From Cricetomys ansorgei (Eukaryota > Chordata > Mammalia > Rodentia > Nesomyidae), in assembly GCA_026225945.1 (NCBI GenBank), contig JAMJFZ010002483.1:40665-104664 (forward strand): a DNA stretch of 64,000 nucleotides, in the 5' to 3' direction. This document shows, piece after piece, positions 34,136 to 47,322 of the stretch. Within the stretch, counting starts at the first letter, position 1; the number at the start of each line of letters is the position of its first letter. Below the pieces are notes generated by a model. That model saw only the letters and a list, made by a program, of their open reading frames with translations. It was not told the origin of the DNA and made no database searches. Made by a program: the position numbers and the translations under genes.

Positions 34136-34919
34136 TTAGCAATTGATGCTAATTAGAACAGTTCTGAGGGTCGCCAAATAAGCCGAGAATGAGCTTGGCT
34201 TATTTGGACAGTTCCGTTAGTGGGCAGGAAGTAGATCTGGTCTGTTGGATGAGGGAAGGTATTTGGCCAGGAGACCTTTCCAAGTTGGGTTGAATAGAAC
34301 CAGTGGTAGGTAGTTCTCAGGAATCCTGACTTTACCAATTATTGAGATAGACTTTAAGTCATGTCTAACCTTTGACATAGTGACACAATGTAGTCACCTG
34401 TAAAATATCACACTTGAGAACCGTGCAGTTGAATTGCAATAAATAAATAAATAACGTCTAAAAGTTCATAATGTTTTAAGCAAGTTTATAATTTTGTGTT
34501 GGACCACATTCATAGTTATCCTGGGGCACAGGAGGCCATGTCACGGGGATCCCTTGTGTAATCTGTTGACTGCCCTTCATCTCCATCTGATGCACACGTC
34601 TGTCCCTGGCCTGAAACTCAACATCCCCACCAACCTGGGATGGGGAGGTTTCTAAAGTCAAGGCACACCAGAGCTTTCCCCTTTTCTTCTCACTGCTGGT
34701 CATTTTGGATTTTCTAAGAGAAGGAAGGTATGGGAGAAAAAAGTTTCATAGTACAGGGGAAGGCTGAAATGAACATTAAAACCATATCTATCATCTCTCA
34801 TATTTTCAACACAGTGATTTCTTTCAGTGCTACATCTCGAACCTGGGGCCTCATGAACACAAGACAAGTTTTTCCAATGAGCTCTATTCTTAGCTTCAGA
34901 ATGATCCTTCATTTTTATT

Positions 34920-35060
34920 TGTTTGTTTGTTGAGGTAAGGTCTCACTGTGTCCCCCTGGCTGGCCTGGAATTTTCTATATAGACCATGCTGGCTTCGAAC
35001 TTGGAGATCTGCCTGCCTCTGTCTCCAAGTGCTGGGACGTGTGTGCCACCATGCCTGGCT
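34920..35060 (-). mobile_element. B1 SINE
   Basis: TTGAGGTAAGGTCTCACTGT start and GCCACCATGCCTGGC end. Confidence 0.75.
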
Positions 35061-35913
35061 TTTAAATATTAAATGTGATCTCACCAGGATCCTGCTTAAA
35101 CCCCATCATGGCTACCTGTGGGTTGATTTTAGCATAAGGACATGCTACTCTTTATCAGGTCTGTGACAAAGGCCCCATGCAGGACACATGCTGTTATCAT
35201 TACCTGGGGTCTCTACCCTGCTCTGTATAGAATTCTAGTTAATTAAGAGTTTCTCTGCATATTTTAGCCAAATTGTTCCTTCCTTGGGCAGAACTCCTCT
35301 GATCTCCCCACATAGGTCAAATTCTTCCATTAAAGGACCTCAGAGCACCACTGCCTTCTTCAACACGATACAAACCGCAGGTTGTGAGTTTTCACTGCTC
35401 AGTCATGTGATTAGGACCTGTGCTCGAATATCTCCATGGGAAAGTAAGCTCATCTATCACTGGGAAAATGAACAAATCATTGAGATTTGAGACTCTTCTG
35501 AAAAAAAGAAAAGAATCAGATTAGATTTAAATAAATGAATTTAAATCAGTTTTTATTATTAAAACGGTTAAGAAAACTTTCATGGCCAACCTTAAATTAG
35601 AAAAGTTTAGAAAATGGCTCCCTTTAAAGAGAGAAATCAAATCCACTGAGCTCTACATGAAGGCAGTTGATTGCATCACGAGGAGGGCACAGATGCCAGG
35701 CAACAGACAGAACAGAATGCAGCTGACAACAGGGAACTGCAGAATGGGCTGCTCACAGCCTCAGACATGGCCTCACCTGTGCAGGGACTGAAAACGGGTG
35801 CAGACATCACCACTGCTGCAGAAAGGCTCGTTTTACACACAGAGTAGCGTGTCACCTCGCCAGAGCACCCACCGGTGGCCAAGGAAAAAGGCGGCACCAG
35901 AAGGGTCCAGTGA

Positions 35914-35919
35914 TTTATT
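35914..35919 (-). terminator. Candidate polyadenylation signal AATAAA
   Basis: Minus-strand AATAAA in non-repeat sequence about 2.6 kb after the P2rx7 stop. Competing hexamers are at 36182-36187 and 35552-35557. Confidence 0.3.
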
Positions 35920-36234
35920 CACTATCTGAGGCCTCAACAAGGTGAGAGACTGCGTGAGGAAGGAGGCATGGACGATAAAGGTATAAAGACCCTGAGGCCA
36001 CAGGAAGGGAGGCCTGTAGCTCTTACATAGAATAAAAATTTCAACTCTGAAGTCAAATACGGTCCACTTAAAATATATATATATCTCCATGAAGTTAGTA
36101 AAAACATCAAAGCTGTCACAGTTAGCTTGATTCCTGAATTTAAAGCTAAATAAAACTCTGGGTTTTTTAAAAAAGAGAGGTTTTATTCATTGTTTTTAGT
36201 ATTAATATAGTAGAAGTCTTCTGTTTTTAAAACT

Positions 36235-36405
36235 TACATTCATTTATTTGGTAGGGGGGGGCACTTGCCAGTGCTTGCACGTGGAGGTCAGAGGACAGCT
36301 TGTGGGAGTTGATTCTCTCTTTCCACCACGTGGGTTCCAGGGATTGAACTCAGGTCCTCAGGCTTGTGAGCAAACGCTCTTATTCATTAAGCCATCTCAG
36401 CCCCA
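36235..36405 (-). mobile_element. B2-type SINE
   Basis: GTGGAGGTCAGAGGACAGCT with ATTAAGCCATCTCAGCCCC at the right end. Confidence 0.75.
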
Positions 36406-36719
36406 CCATTTCAATTTATATTTATTGCTTCTAGCTTTTAAAAGTCTCAAAATGTTAAGTCTTACAGTAGATCTAAAAGTCTCAGACCATCAGTCATAGT
36501 ATCTCATAATACTCATAGTCTATTCTGTGGAATAGTCTTTCAGAAACAAGGAGCCATGTCTAATAAAAAAAGCAAAAAACAAAAAACCCAACAATATCAA
36601 AAATAAAAATAAAAAATAAAATATAAAGAAAAAATCTTGAGGCAAGACTCCAGGCCTGTGAGTTTACTCTTAAGTGCTTAGCACTTATAGAAAACAGTGA
36701 AGGGTTTTGGCTTTCTTTA

Positions 36720-36758
36720 AAAAAAAATTTTATTTTATTATTAGAGTACATGGGTGCA

Positions 36759-36805
<47 letters not shown>

Positions 36806-37020
36806 AGCGCACATGCATGGGGCACATGTAGAGGTAAGAGAACTTTTGGGAGTTGCTTCTCCACATCCACCATGGCTTCAGGTATTGAACTGGGGTCATC
36901 AGATTGCATGGCAAGCTTTGACCCTCTGAGCCATCTTTCTGTGGATGCTGAGAGCCTAACTTAGGTCTTCATGCTTGTGCAGAAAATGCTCTTACCCACT
37001 GAACCATCTCTCTAGCCACC
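36720..37020 (-). mobile_element. B2-type SINE pair with GT/GC tract
   Basis: A B2-like unit containing the GT repeat ends near 36935 (CTCTGAGCCATCTTTCTG). A second partial head follows, CCACTGAACCATCTCTCTAG at 36996. Confidence 0.7.
36761..36819 (+). repeat. (GT)n-(GC)n alternating purine-pyrimidine tract
   Basis: 45 bp of perfect alternation, (GT)18 then GC units, plus a further 13 bp after one break. Confidence 0.97.
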
Positions 37021-37082
37021 TCTCCTCCCCCTTTTTAGTTATTATGACTAGGATTATTTTGTTTTTAAAGACATAGTTTTGA

Positions 37083-37305
37083 AGCTGGATAGTTGGCTCA
37101 GTAGTTAAAAGCATGTGTTGCTATTGTAGAGGGCTCAAGTTCGGTTCCCAGCATCCACACAGTGGTTCATAACCATCTGCAATTCCAGTTCCAGGAGATC
37201 TAACACTCTCTTCTCACCCCCACAGGTACCAGGCATGCACATGGTACACAGACATACATGCAGGCAAAACACTCAAGCATAAAAATAAATCTTAAAAAAA
37301 AAAAA
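37083..37305 (+). mobile_element. B2/B3-type SINE
   Basis: AAGCTGGATAGTTGGCTCAG head and a long poly-A at 37293. Confidence 0.8.
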
Positions 37306-37309
37306 AAAA

Positions 37310-37405
37310 AAAGACATGGTCTTGTAATGTAGCCCAGGCTGGCCTAGAACTCCTAACCTTCCTGCCTCAGGCTTAGGACACTGGGATTAGTCGCACCTGG
37401 CAGTT
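37310..37405 (-). mobile_element. B1 SINE fragment
   Basis: TAGCCCAGGCTGGCCTAGAA core; head-to-tail junction with the preceding poly-A. Confidence 0.65.
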
Positions 37406-38502
37406 TGGGCTGCTTTTTAAAGTAGCACTCAGATTGACTCCCCACTCCTTGTTGGTTATAAAGTCCAGGTTGTTAAAGGCAGAGCGGTGGCATTTACTTG
37501 TTTCTGAAAATAGTTGTCACTTGGAACCATAGGATAGCAATGAGGATCAGACTCTATCTTGTCTGCAGTTAGATTAGATGGCTTGTAGGCTGGTTTAGTG
37601 AGTCCTCTCACAACTGCCCCATAGAGCACTGCATCAGTCAGCCTCTCCAGTCCCAGTTATCTATTGCAGTGTGCCTACTCCCCTTTCCCGAATGCAAAGA
37701 CTAAAGACAGCAGAGTGTCCTTTGGGTTAATTGGGCAGTTTCTGCTTGTCCTGCCTCCTGCAGTTTCAGTCACATGTTAGGAGTCTGGAATCACCTGAAG
37801 GTAGCTTCTGCTCTCCCTGTGTGGTGACTGGACTTAGAGGAGATGAACTGGCAGCTAGTTGGACACTGCTTTCCTTGGCTGCTTGGGCTTCCTCACAGCT
37901 GAGAAGCCTCCGACAGTCAGACTCTTTAACTTCAGCTGTCTTCCCCTCAGCAAGAGTTCCAAGGACAGGAAGTGGAAACCTCTTAAAACAAAGTCCTGAA
38001 ATAGATGCAGTGTCACATCCAGTACTGGATGAAGCCACCAGAGCATGTCTTGAGGGTTGCGGGGGAGGGGGTTCAAAGAATTTGAGGCCATCTTTAATCT
38101 CTCAGAGCATTCTCAAATCCCAAAGGTTTTGCTTTTAGGGTTGGATCTTTGTATCTAGGAGCTATGTAAACATTTAGAGACTGATTACCTATACCATCTC
38201 AATCTGCTCTCATGCTAGTTCAGAGAAAGTAGGTTGGGGAAATGAAGAGCCTATTTATGCACATTTATGGCCGAGGGTGGCACAGCAACCCAGGGCCAGA
38301 CTCCAGGCTCAGGTCTACATTTGGTTCTCATTCATGTGGAGAGGGCTGTGTGCTTGTAGGCTGGTCTAATCAGGTCTCCAACACAAGAAGAACTTACAAG
38401 GGAGGAAGACTAAGTTCCCTTTGGCTGAAAATGTGGCTCTAGACCTTTACAAGAGAAGGTGTACTGTGAGCCACCACATTGTGGCTGCTGTCAGCCGTAC
38501 TG

Positions 38503-39001
38503 TTAGTAGGGATACTTGAAACCACTGTACTGCCCCTTAGACTTGGGGAACTCCTTCCGGATCTGCCAGCGGCAGCAGCTGGGCAGGATGGCAAAGTCAG
38601 CCATGTCCTGGGAGCCGAAGCGCCAGGTGGCATAGCACCTGTATGCACAGTGTCGCAGCCTGCGGTTATTGGCTTCTTTCTCTAGCACCAGCAAGGGCTC
38701 CTGGTAGAGCAGGAGGAGCTGCAGGGCTTGTCTGGACAGCACGAGCTTCCAGAAGAGCTCCGAGGTGGTGATGCAGGGTCCCGGCTTCCTCCGGCAGCAC
38801 AGTTCCTCCAGCGACCTGCGGTTCTCAGGTAGCTGCGACGGGAAGCAGTTTCCACACTGGCACCAGCCAGGACTGTCCCCAGACTTGGGGGCCACATCTT
38901 CACACAGCAGCTCCATCTCACTCAGGTTGTCCAGGGATGGGGGGTGAGTTGTGGAGAGTTAAGGACAGCCTAGACAGGTCCATGAAGTCCACCTGAGGCC
39001 T
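38503..39001 (-). CDS. P2rx7: P2rx7 exon 13 with one-base insertion and premature TGA
   Basis: From the acceptor (gactttttcag) to the ancestral TAA the exon is 499 bp. Exon 12 ends on a codon boundary, so a multiple of three is required, and 499 is one too many. Frame 1 reads [14 protein letters not shown] to SPPIPGQPE and then hits TGA (38920-38918). The next frame continues [14 protein letters not shown] to the family C-terminus [10 protein letters not shown] and stops at TAA. The extra base is best placed as T on the minus strand at 38920, between two GAG codons and not in a homopolymer. The lost 138 residues hold most of the cysteine-rich ballast domain and the basic [12 protein letters not shown] segment linked to LPS and GTP binding in P2X7. 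The shifted frame shows no other lesion. Confidence 0.92.
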
Positions 39002-42000
39002 CTGAAAAAGTCAAGTTTCCAGACCCATCAGCAACATGAACGCCTTGGGCTCTAGGTTCTGTAGCTCTGCCAACCTATGTAATCACATTTACTATTACAG
39101 TGACTGGAACAGCTGTCACTTAATAAATATCTGTATCAGTGCTGAGCTGTTGTTAAACCCATTAAGAACCGCTTGTAATACAGATGCTTGTCTCCACTTT
39201 AGGTATTTGGAAAATAGAATTCAGAAAAACCAAGTATCAACATGACCTTTTGCCCTGGCTGCCTTTTGGGCTATCTCCTTGGTGCCTGAGGCAGTGCCCC
39301 AGTAGATATTTGTTATCTACACAGTAGATAGTAAATATTGTTGACTCATTCCCACCCTTCACATACCTGCCAGTCTCTCTCTACTGGCACATCCATTTAC
39401 TATCTTCCAAAGAAGTTGTCAGAATTGCCATGCCTAGTCTTTGTGACATATGCCTTTATTTATTGATGAAGACCCGAGTCAAGTTCATTCATACTGAATA
39501 GTTCATATATGTAAAATGGTCACAGCAGCACTGTTAATAACAGCTAGCTGAAGGATCAAAACAACCCCAGCATTCACCCAATTAATGGGTGGATAAACAA
39601 AACCTGACCTATCCAGGCAGTCTGTCTATCCAGGAATACCACTGAGCCACAGAACAGTCTGAAACAGTGGCACACACAGCAACACAGATGAGCCTTGAAA
39701 GCACAACGCTAAGGGAAAGAAGCAAGACACAGAGGGTCACATAGTATATGGACCCATCTCATGCAACATTTCTAGAGTGGACAGACCAATAGGAGTGGGG
39801 TGAGTAGTTAACAGGGCAACTGGGAATGGGAAGTGGCTGCTTGATGGATATGGATTTCTTTCTGAGAAGATACAAGAGTTCTGTGGCATTGTCTGAATAG
39901 TATTGTAACATATGGAACATCACTGAATTATGTACCATAAAATGGTAAAAGGTTTTATGTCTCAAACACTAAATACTATTTATTTATTTATTTAGCTATT
40001 TATTTATTTATTTATTTATTTTATTTATTTAGACAGAGTTTCCTGTAGGTCAGGTTGACTCCAAGCACACTATTAAGGCTGGCTTGAACTCCTGATATTC
40101 ATGCCTATATCTCACAAATGCTGGGATTACAGGGATATACCACCACACTCAGCTAAATAGTTCACTCTGTACCCAAATCCACAAGGACATTACAAGAAAA
40201 GAAAATTTTGACCAGTTTCTCCCAAGGTGAAATAAAAATTCTAAATATTAATCAGATCCATTAATAAATAAAAGAACAGCACATCACACCAAAATGGGAA
40301 GTTGCGGGATAAGGAGATGGCTCTGTCAGTAAGGTACATGCCGTGTAAGCATAGGGACCTGTGTTAGCACTCATGTTAGAACCAAGCTTGGTGCGCCTCA
40401 AGTCCCAGTGCCAAGGACGCAGAGACAGGAGGGTCCCTGGGGCTCTCTGGCCTTCCAGTCTAGCAGAATGAGTGAGCTTCGGGTTCAGCAAAGGACTCTG
40501 TCTTGAAACACTAATGTGGAGGAGAGTGATTGAGGAAGACAGCTAGTGTCAACTTCTGGTGTCCACATACACCTGAACACACATGCATTCACATGAACAA
40601 ACATGCACACATACCTGCACACACACACCTGCACACACCTACACACACCTACACACACCTGCACACACCTACACACACCTGCACACACCTGCACACACCA
40701 CACACCTGCACATACCTGCACACACCTGCACACATGCCTAGCCTTTGTAAATGAGTAAATCCCAGCAGCTTGGGAAGCTGAAGACCATGCACTTGGGCCA
40801 TCCCTGGCAATTCACCAAGACTTTGTCCCAAACTATCACTGGAGTGGGAGGGTGGGTTTAACTCAGTAGTACATTTGTCTAGGATAGGCAAGGACCTAGG
40901 CTCAAAACCCAGTATTCCCCAACTTAGACCAATCATTGACATTCACCTCATTACAGGAAAAACAAAACCTCACAGATTGTTTCAAAAGAAGCAGAAAAAA
41001 TATTTTAAAATTATGTGTCTGTTCATGATAAAAATTCCTCACAAACTAATCACAAAAGGGGATTTTCCCCCCATTTGATACCACATTCTTAAAAGCTCAC
41101 CGAAAACTTGAGGCATATAATGAACTGAGACAGGAAGTGAGGTAGAGGCTTGTGCTTTCCACACTGGTGTGGCAGCCTGCTGAGACCAAGCCAGTGCTGG
41201 AACTGGCTGGAGGATTCCTCCGTGAAGCCTCCAGGGGGAACCAGTGCCCTGCTGAGACTGTAACTTCATCCTTTCTTTAGCTTCCAGACTGGCAGAGTAA
41301 AGCTACTGTTTTAAACCACCTGGTTTGTGGTCGCTGGTTATGGCCACAGGAAATTAATACAGCTGGCAAGGAAGCCAAGTGGCCGGAACTGCGGGTAGCA
41401 CAGATGAGCGCAGCCACTTTGGGCTATTTGTTGGTATCGACTAACACTAAACATATGCTGGCTGTGACTCGAAGGTGATCACCCTACACTGCCATATGTT
41501 TGCCATCATGGCACGATTAGCATTTGCCTCCAAATTAGAAGCTTCTCAAATGACCTTCCCTGCTGGAATGGGTAAATAAGCTGACTTGTTTTCAAAGCAG
41601 AAATTATACAACAGTGAGAATGAGCTGTCACAGTGAATGCAGTGTCAGCTAACTCACTAAAATAATGATGAGTGACAGCAGACCTTCAACACAGACTTTA
41701 CAGAGTCTTTACTGTACAACTCAATTTTCTTTTGCAACAGGGTCTCATTTGGGTTCCCATCCTGGTCTGAACTCCTGGGTCCAAGTGATCTCCCTGCCTC
41801 AACCTCTCCAGTGCTGGGATTACAGCTGTACCCAGCCTGTACAGTTCAGTTTTTGTAAAATTCTAGAATCAATCAAACTAATCCTTAAGCTTGGTGTAGT
41901 GGCACACACCTTTAATCCCAGCCCTCAGGATTCAGAAGCAGATGGATCTCTATGAGTTGCAGGCCAGCCTGGCCTGCATAAGAGTTCCAGGCCACCTGGG

Positions 42001-45000
42001 GCTGCATGGTAAGACCCTGTCTCAACAACAAAAGCCAAAAGCCTAATCCTTAGAAGCAAGACGAGGACCATTTTTAAGGGAAGATGGCAATTCAGGAGAG
42101 GCATAAAAGGAATTTCTGGAATATTCAGCCCTCCCCTTCCCCTCTAGATAAATACTCTACTATGAGCCCAAATATCTAATTTTAAGTCATGTTTATTATT
42201 TTTACTTTTGTGTGTGTGCACATGCATCACAGGACTACAGCCAGTGTGGGGAGACAAGAGGCTAACTCGCTGGAACCAGTTCTGTTCCCCCCCCCCCCGC
42301 TCCCCCCAGTGGGTCCCAGGGGTCCATCGCAGGTCAGCAGCCTTGGCAGCAAGCACCTTTACCTCAGAGCCATCCCACTGATCCTCAAACAGCTAATTTT
42401 TCAATCTGGGTTCTGGTTCCATGAGTATGTTTACTTTGCTAAAATTCATCAACTGTGATTTATATAAATAGATACAAGTGTTTATATTTAAGAGCAAAAT
42501 CTCCTAAAAAAAAAAAAAAAAAAGACTAAATGTTTTTACTTACTGGGACTTCTTGGCCTTTGACAACTTGCAGGCTTTTCCCAAGGAGCTGCCGATCCAC
42601 CATCCAAATGTGGGGCTCGTCCACGAAGGACACATACTTTAATGTCTAGAAAAAGAAGGTTAAAAAGTGTATCTGTTTCTGTACAGAAGATTCAAGAATT
42701 CAAACATATGTGAACACATCTGCTAATCACATCCACCACATGACAAAGCAAGCTAACCTAGAGCTAAGGAGAAGTCAGACACAGAACCCCATGTGCCCTA
42801 ACTAAAAGAGTGATCCTGGCCACAGTCCAGCAAGGCCCCAGCACAGTGTAATGGCCTGTGCCGAGCTCCCCAGGAGGAGCCATGGCAAGAGTTTTAGTTA
42901 CAAAGGTGAACTAACCTTCCTCCCTCCCTCCCTTCTTCTTCCTCCTTTCCTTCCTTTCTTTCTCTCTTACCTCTCTTCTTTTCTTTCTTTTATTTTCTTA
43001 TCTGAAGCAGGGTCTTACTCTCCACTCTGTACTAGCCTCAAACTCGCCATCCTCCTGCCTCAGTCTACCTACTGCTGGGATTGCAGGCCAGTGCTACCAC
43101 ACTCAGCTTGGCTGAACTTTTGTTTCTGTCACAAGCACAAGGACAATGGACAATAAACAATGAACTGTGCATTCGGCTGCTGGAAAGGGACAGTATTCCT
43201 GGGTGAGGAAAAAACAAAGTAACCTTCTTTGTTCCCAAGGAACCTGTAGTTTCTCTGGGAGGATCATGGAAGTGAGTGGAGTGGACCTGCTTCACAGAGT
43301 CCAAGTTAATGAAATAAAAAAGATATAGACCTGTCTACTCCCCTACCTTAGGCTCCTTGACCAAAGCCACCAACAGCCACTGCTGCCAGCACTCTTGTAC
43401 ATATGCATGTATAAATGCATATATGTGAAATATACATGTAAAGAATGTATAGAAGTAGACACTGTGTGCACTTGTCTTAACCTGTAAACTGTGACACATG
43501 GCTCTTTTATTTACTTTTATTCTTCTCAAAAAACATTCATGAAATCATGTCATTACCTGTACCTGAGCAGTTATGACAGACTCTGAGGCCAGCTAGCCTT
43601 GGGTGGAGTCTCAGCTCTAACATGTACTATTTGTATGACTTTGAGCAAAGCAGTATTTAATGTCAATCTCTCCTCCTTCCTCCTATCTCTGTCTCCCACT
43701 CTGTATGTGTGTGTGTGATTTTTTTTTTTTTTTAACAAGCTAATCTGTAACCTAGGCGAACCTTGAACTCAAGACAATCTACCTGCTTTAGCATCTCCAG
43801 TGCTGGGATTATAGGCATGAGCCACCATAGCCAACATCTTAGGTTTGTTTGTTGTTGTTGTTCTTGTTGTTGTTTGGAGCAAGATCTCCAGGTAGACCTG
43901 GAATTCGTATTCTTCTTGCCTTAGCCTCCTATGCAATGGGATTACAGGCATGTGACACCATGCCCGGTCCCATCTACTTCATTCTTTCTAGTTGGGTGAC
44001 TAGTATATGCATATATATATAACATATATATAAATATAAAATATATATATTTTTTTTTTAAGTAATCAAGGGCTTTATTTTCTTTCTTGCTAATAGTTAC
44101 CCAAGTGGTGACTAGTATTGTTTATTATGGATTTATCATGGTGTCTTTCATCACTCACCCAGCGAATATTTGGATAGATGTTTCTTCCTGTTATTAATTA
44201 ATTAATTAAATTATTTATTTATTTATTTTGCAATACTAGGGACCAGACCCAGACCTCACACATTCTGAACAAACACTCTATTACTAAGCTAATTGCTGGT
44301 CTTCATTGATTATTCATAATTTAACAAGCATTTTTTTTGTTGTTTTTTGGATTTTTTTTTTTAGGGTTTCTCTGTTGTAACTCTGGCTGTCCTGGAACTC
44401 ACTCTGTAGATCAGGCTGGCCTCGAACCCACAGAGATCTACCTGCCTCTGCCTCCCAAGTGCTGGGATTAAAGGCATGCGCCACCACTGCTCAGCTTAAC
44501 AAGCATTATTAATAATTTAACAAAATCTTAGTGACTATCCTGGGCACATATACTGTGCGTGCCTGTGTAAAGGTTTCTCTAGCAAAGTATGGCAAAATGG
44601 AAGAATTAGCATGTAAAACACTCCCATATAAACATTATTAGTTACTGCCAAGTGACTTGTTCTATGAAGGAAGCCATTGTAGTATATGGGGTCAGGAAGG
44701 GGCTGTGCCAATTCAATAAATGACAAAAACTGGAACATAAAAATGTGTCTCTCCTGTATATCTCCCTTCTCCATTTTTGCTTCTCTTCTCCCTCAAAACC
44801 AAAGGACTTATCAGAGAGACAATTGTTTGAAGTTGCCAGGGACTTACCTACTTAGGGATTAAAACAATGACTATGGCCTATTTTTTCCCTCACCTTCCCA
44901 TCTAAAAGAATCTACTTGTGTTCAGGTGTCTAAAGGAAGCAGCATGCCTTACCGGCTTTGGCTCCCTGATGGACTCGCACTTCTTCCTGTAGTAGTACTC

Positions 45001-46617
45001 GTTGACTGCACAGGGTTCACAGCACTTACAATACGGGTAGACACTGGACCTGCAGAAGGTACTTGAGTATGTGTTGATGAGCAAGTCAATGAACACAGTG
45101 GCCTGTGGAAAAGCAAACACCATGCTCCAAGATGCCTTTTTGCCAAATCTTTTTCTTTGTTTTTGTTGCTATTGTATCTTTGAGACTGGGTCTCACCATG
45201 TAGACCAGGCTGGCTCAAACTCAGAGAGATCCACCTGCCCCTGTGTCCTAGGTGCTGGAATTAAAGGTGTGTGCCACCACACTGGCACCTGAAACATTTT
45301 CTGAAAAGATGGGGAGGAGAATCTCTTACCAAGCCGAAGTAGGACAGTGTGGATCCAATGTACACAACCAGCTGAATGATGTCAAATTTACCTCCCTGAA
45401 ACAGAGCAGGAAGCATTAGTCAGTTGAAACCTGGAGTGGTGCCCTTTCTCTCTAACCTACAGTTGCTGCGTCCAGTGTGTGAAGAACCTGGTGATAGCAC
45501 TGAGACATCGAGTGCTCACTGTCACAGAGACCATGAGACCGCACACGCTTCCCCATTCCTCCATCTAGAATGTTGTAGAGAGATGTGGTCAGTAAGGGGA
45601 GGACCACTGAAGGTGATTTCCATGTGAGATGAGGGTTTCAGACAAGCTCTCCCTTAGAGTGTGACTTCTTAGGAAGCAGAGATGTCTACACCCATCTGTC
45701 TTCAGATCAGTCTCTTCAAGAGCCGCTCTCAGTGGCCTTTCCATTCTCTCAGTTATAGTTTATGGGTTCTTTTCTTTCTTTCTTCCTATTTATATACTTA
45801 GAGACAGTCCTTCCTATGTAGCCTTTACTGACCTGGAATTTGGTGTGTATGCCATGCTGTGTTTGATCTCACAAGATCCACATGCCTCTGCCTTCAGAGT
45901 GCTGAGATTAAATGTGTGCACCACCACACACAACTTTACAGTTCATTGATTTTTATGTTATAATATAACACCAATCATGTGCTGCCAAGCAGGATGATGT
46001 GGGCACCTGTGGATTTCTGAGGACCTAGTATCTTCTCCTTCACCCCAGTTTTTCCTTAGAGAACTACTTCTCTTCATTCTCAGTGTATGTAGTCTGGCAG
46101 TAGTGGTAGAAGTGCTTGGTTCTATCCTCTGGCCCCTAGGCCAGGTCTGGGCTGGCCGAAGAGCAGCCAGTGACCATGTGGCACAACCCTGATTGTAGTG
46201 ATTGGTACAGCATTGGACATATGATTCATACAAAGCCAAACAGAACCAGTTTTTTTCTGCCTAACACCTCTGCTGAAACTTATGGTGAAGGGATTGTCAG
46301 TGTTCAATTGCTGTGAAGAGACACCATGACCATGGCAACTCTTAGAAAGAAAAGCGTTTAATTGGGGCTTGCTTATAGTTTAAGAGGTCTAGTCCATTGT
46401 CATCATGGTGGGTAGCATGGCAGCATGTAGGCAAATACAGTGCTGTAAGTTCTACATCTGGATTCATAGGCAGCAGGAAGAGAGCCACTGGGCCTGGCTT
46501 TGGCTTTTGAAAACAACAAAGCCCTCCCCCAGTGACACACTTCCTCCAACAAGGCCACACCTCCTAACCCTTTCAAATAGTGCCACTCCCTGGTGACCAA
46601 GCATTCAAATCTATAAG

Positions 46618-46664
<47 letters not shown>

Positions 46665-47282
46665 GGGGACAGGGAGAGCAGGTATTCTCATTCTAAAACC
46701 ACAGCGATACTCTATTTTAATTGAAGTTGTTAACCTGGTGTGTTGAAAGCTATCTGACACCATTATGGAGAAGTGGCTAGCCTGAGGACAGTACGCTAAC
46801 AGAAAGATGGAAGAAGAGCAGACAGGTTCCTGACTATCTTGTTTGAATGTCTGAATTCTACCATATCAGAAGTTTGAATTTTGCCTAGATTTTGCAGTTA
46901 AGTGATCCTCCCTCAAAAGACTTTTCCCTAAGCCACTTTGAGTTAGAGTTTGTTACAAAATATTTTGTAGAAGGTTTCATTCATTAATTTTTTTTTACTT
47001 ATCAAAGGTTATTTATTTTAATTTATTATTTTCTGTGTACTAGTGTTTTGCCTGCATGTATGTCTGCATACCACCTGGATACCTGGTGCCCATGGAAGCC
47101 ATAAGAGGGCATTAAATTCCTGGAACTGGCATTACAGACAGTTGTGAGCCCCTATGTGGATGCTGGGAATCAAATTTAAGTCCTCTGGAGGAAGAGTAGT
47201 CATTGTTCTTAACTGCTGAGCCATCTCTCCAGCCCCTCATCTATTTTCTCTCTTTCTTTCTCTCTCTCTTTCTTTCTTTCTT

Positions 47283-47322
<40 letters not shown>

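Larger units (their letters stand above)
16400..35500. other. P2rx7-P2rx4 intergenic region
   Basis: About 19 kb with no recognised gene. Repeats are listed separately. Stretches where I see nothing recognisable: 16330-17130, 21020-21690, 23120-23570, 25330-25910, 26400-27825, 29090-29985, 33420-33745, 34135-34920 and 35060-35500. Short ORFs there lack codon structure or family similarity. Confidence 0.7.
35550..38502 (-). other. P2rx7: Probable P2rx7 3' UTR (extent uncertain)
   Basis: Sequence after the ancestral stop. 37400-38502 is free of recognisable repeats, and the left half carries SINEs and a GT tract. Minus-strand AATAAA candidates are at 36187-36182, 35919-35914 and 35557-35552, implying a UTR of about 2.3-2.95 kb, in line with the roughly 3-kb 3' UTR I recall for the human gene. 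Which site is used cannot be told from sequence. Confidence 0.4.

Noticed and set aside
37731..38138. 135-codon plus-strand ORF antisense to the probable P2rx7 3' UTR
   Set aside because: No family similarity, low-complexity Ser/Leu composition and no splice or promoter context. Likely chance in a repeat-free 3' UTR.
40601..40735. Array of short repeats resembling a CRISPR-like pattern
   Set aside because: Units are contiguous 10-mers without spacers, in a mammalian intron.
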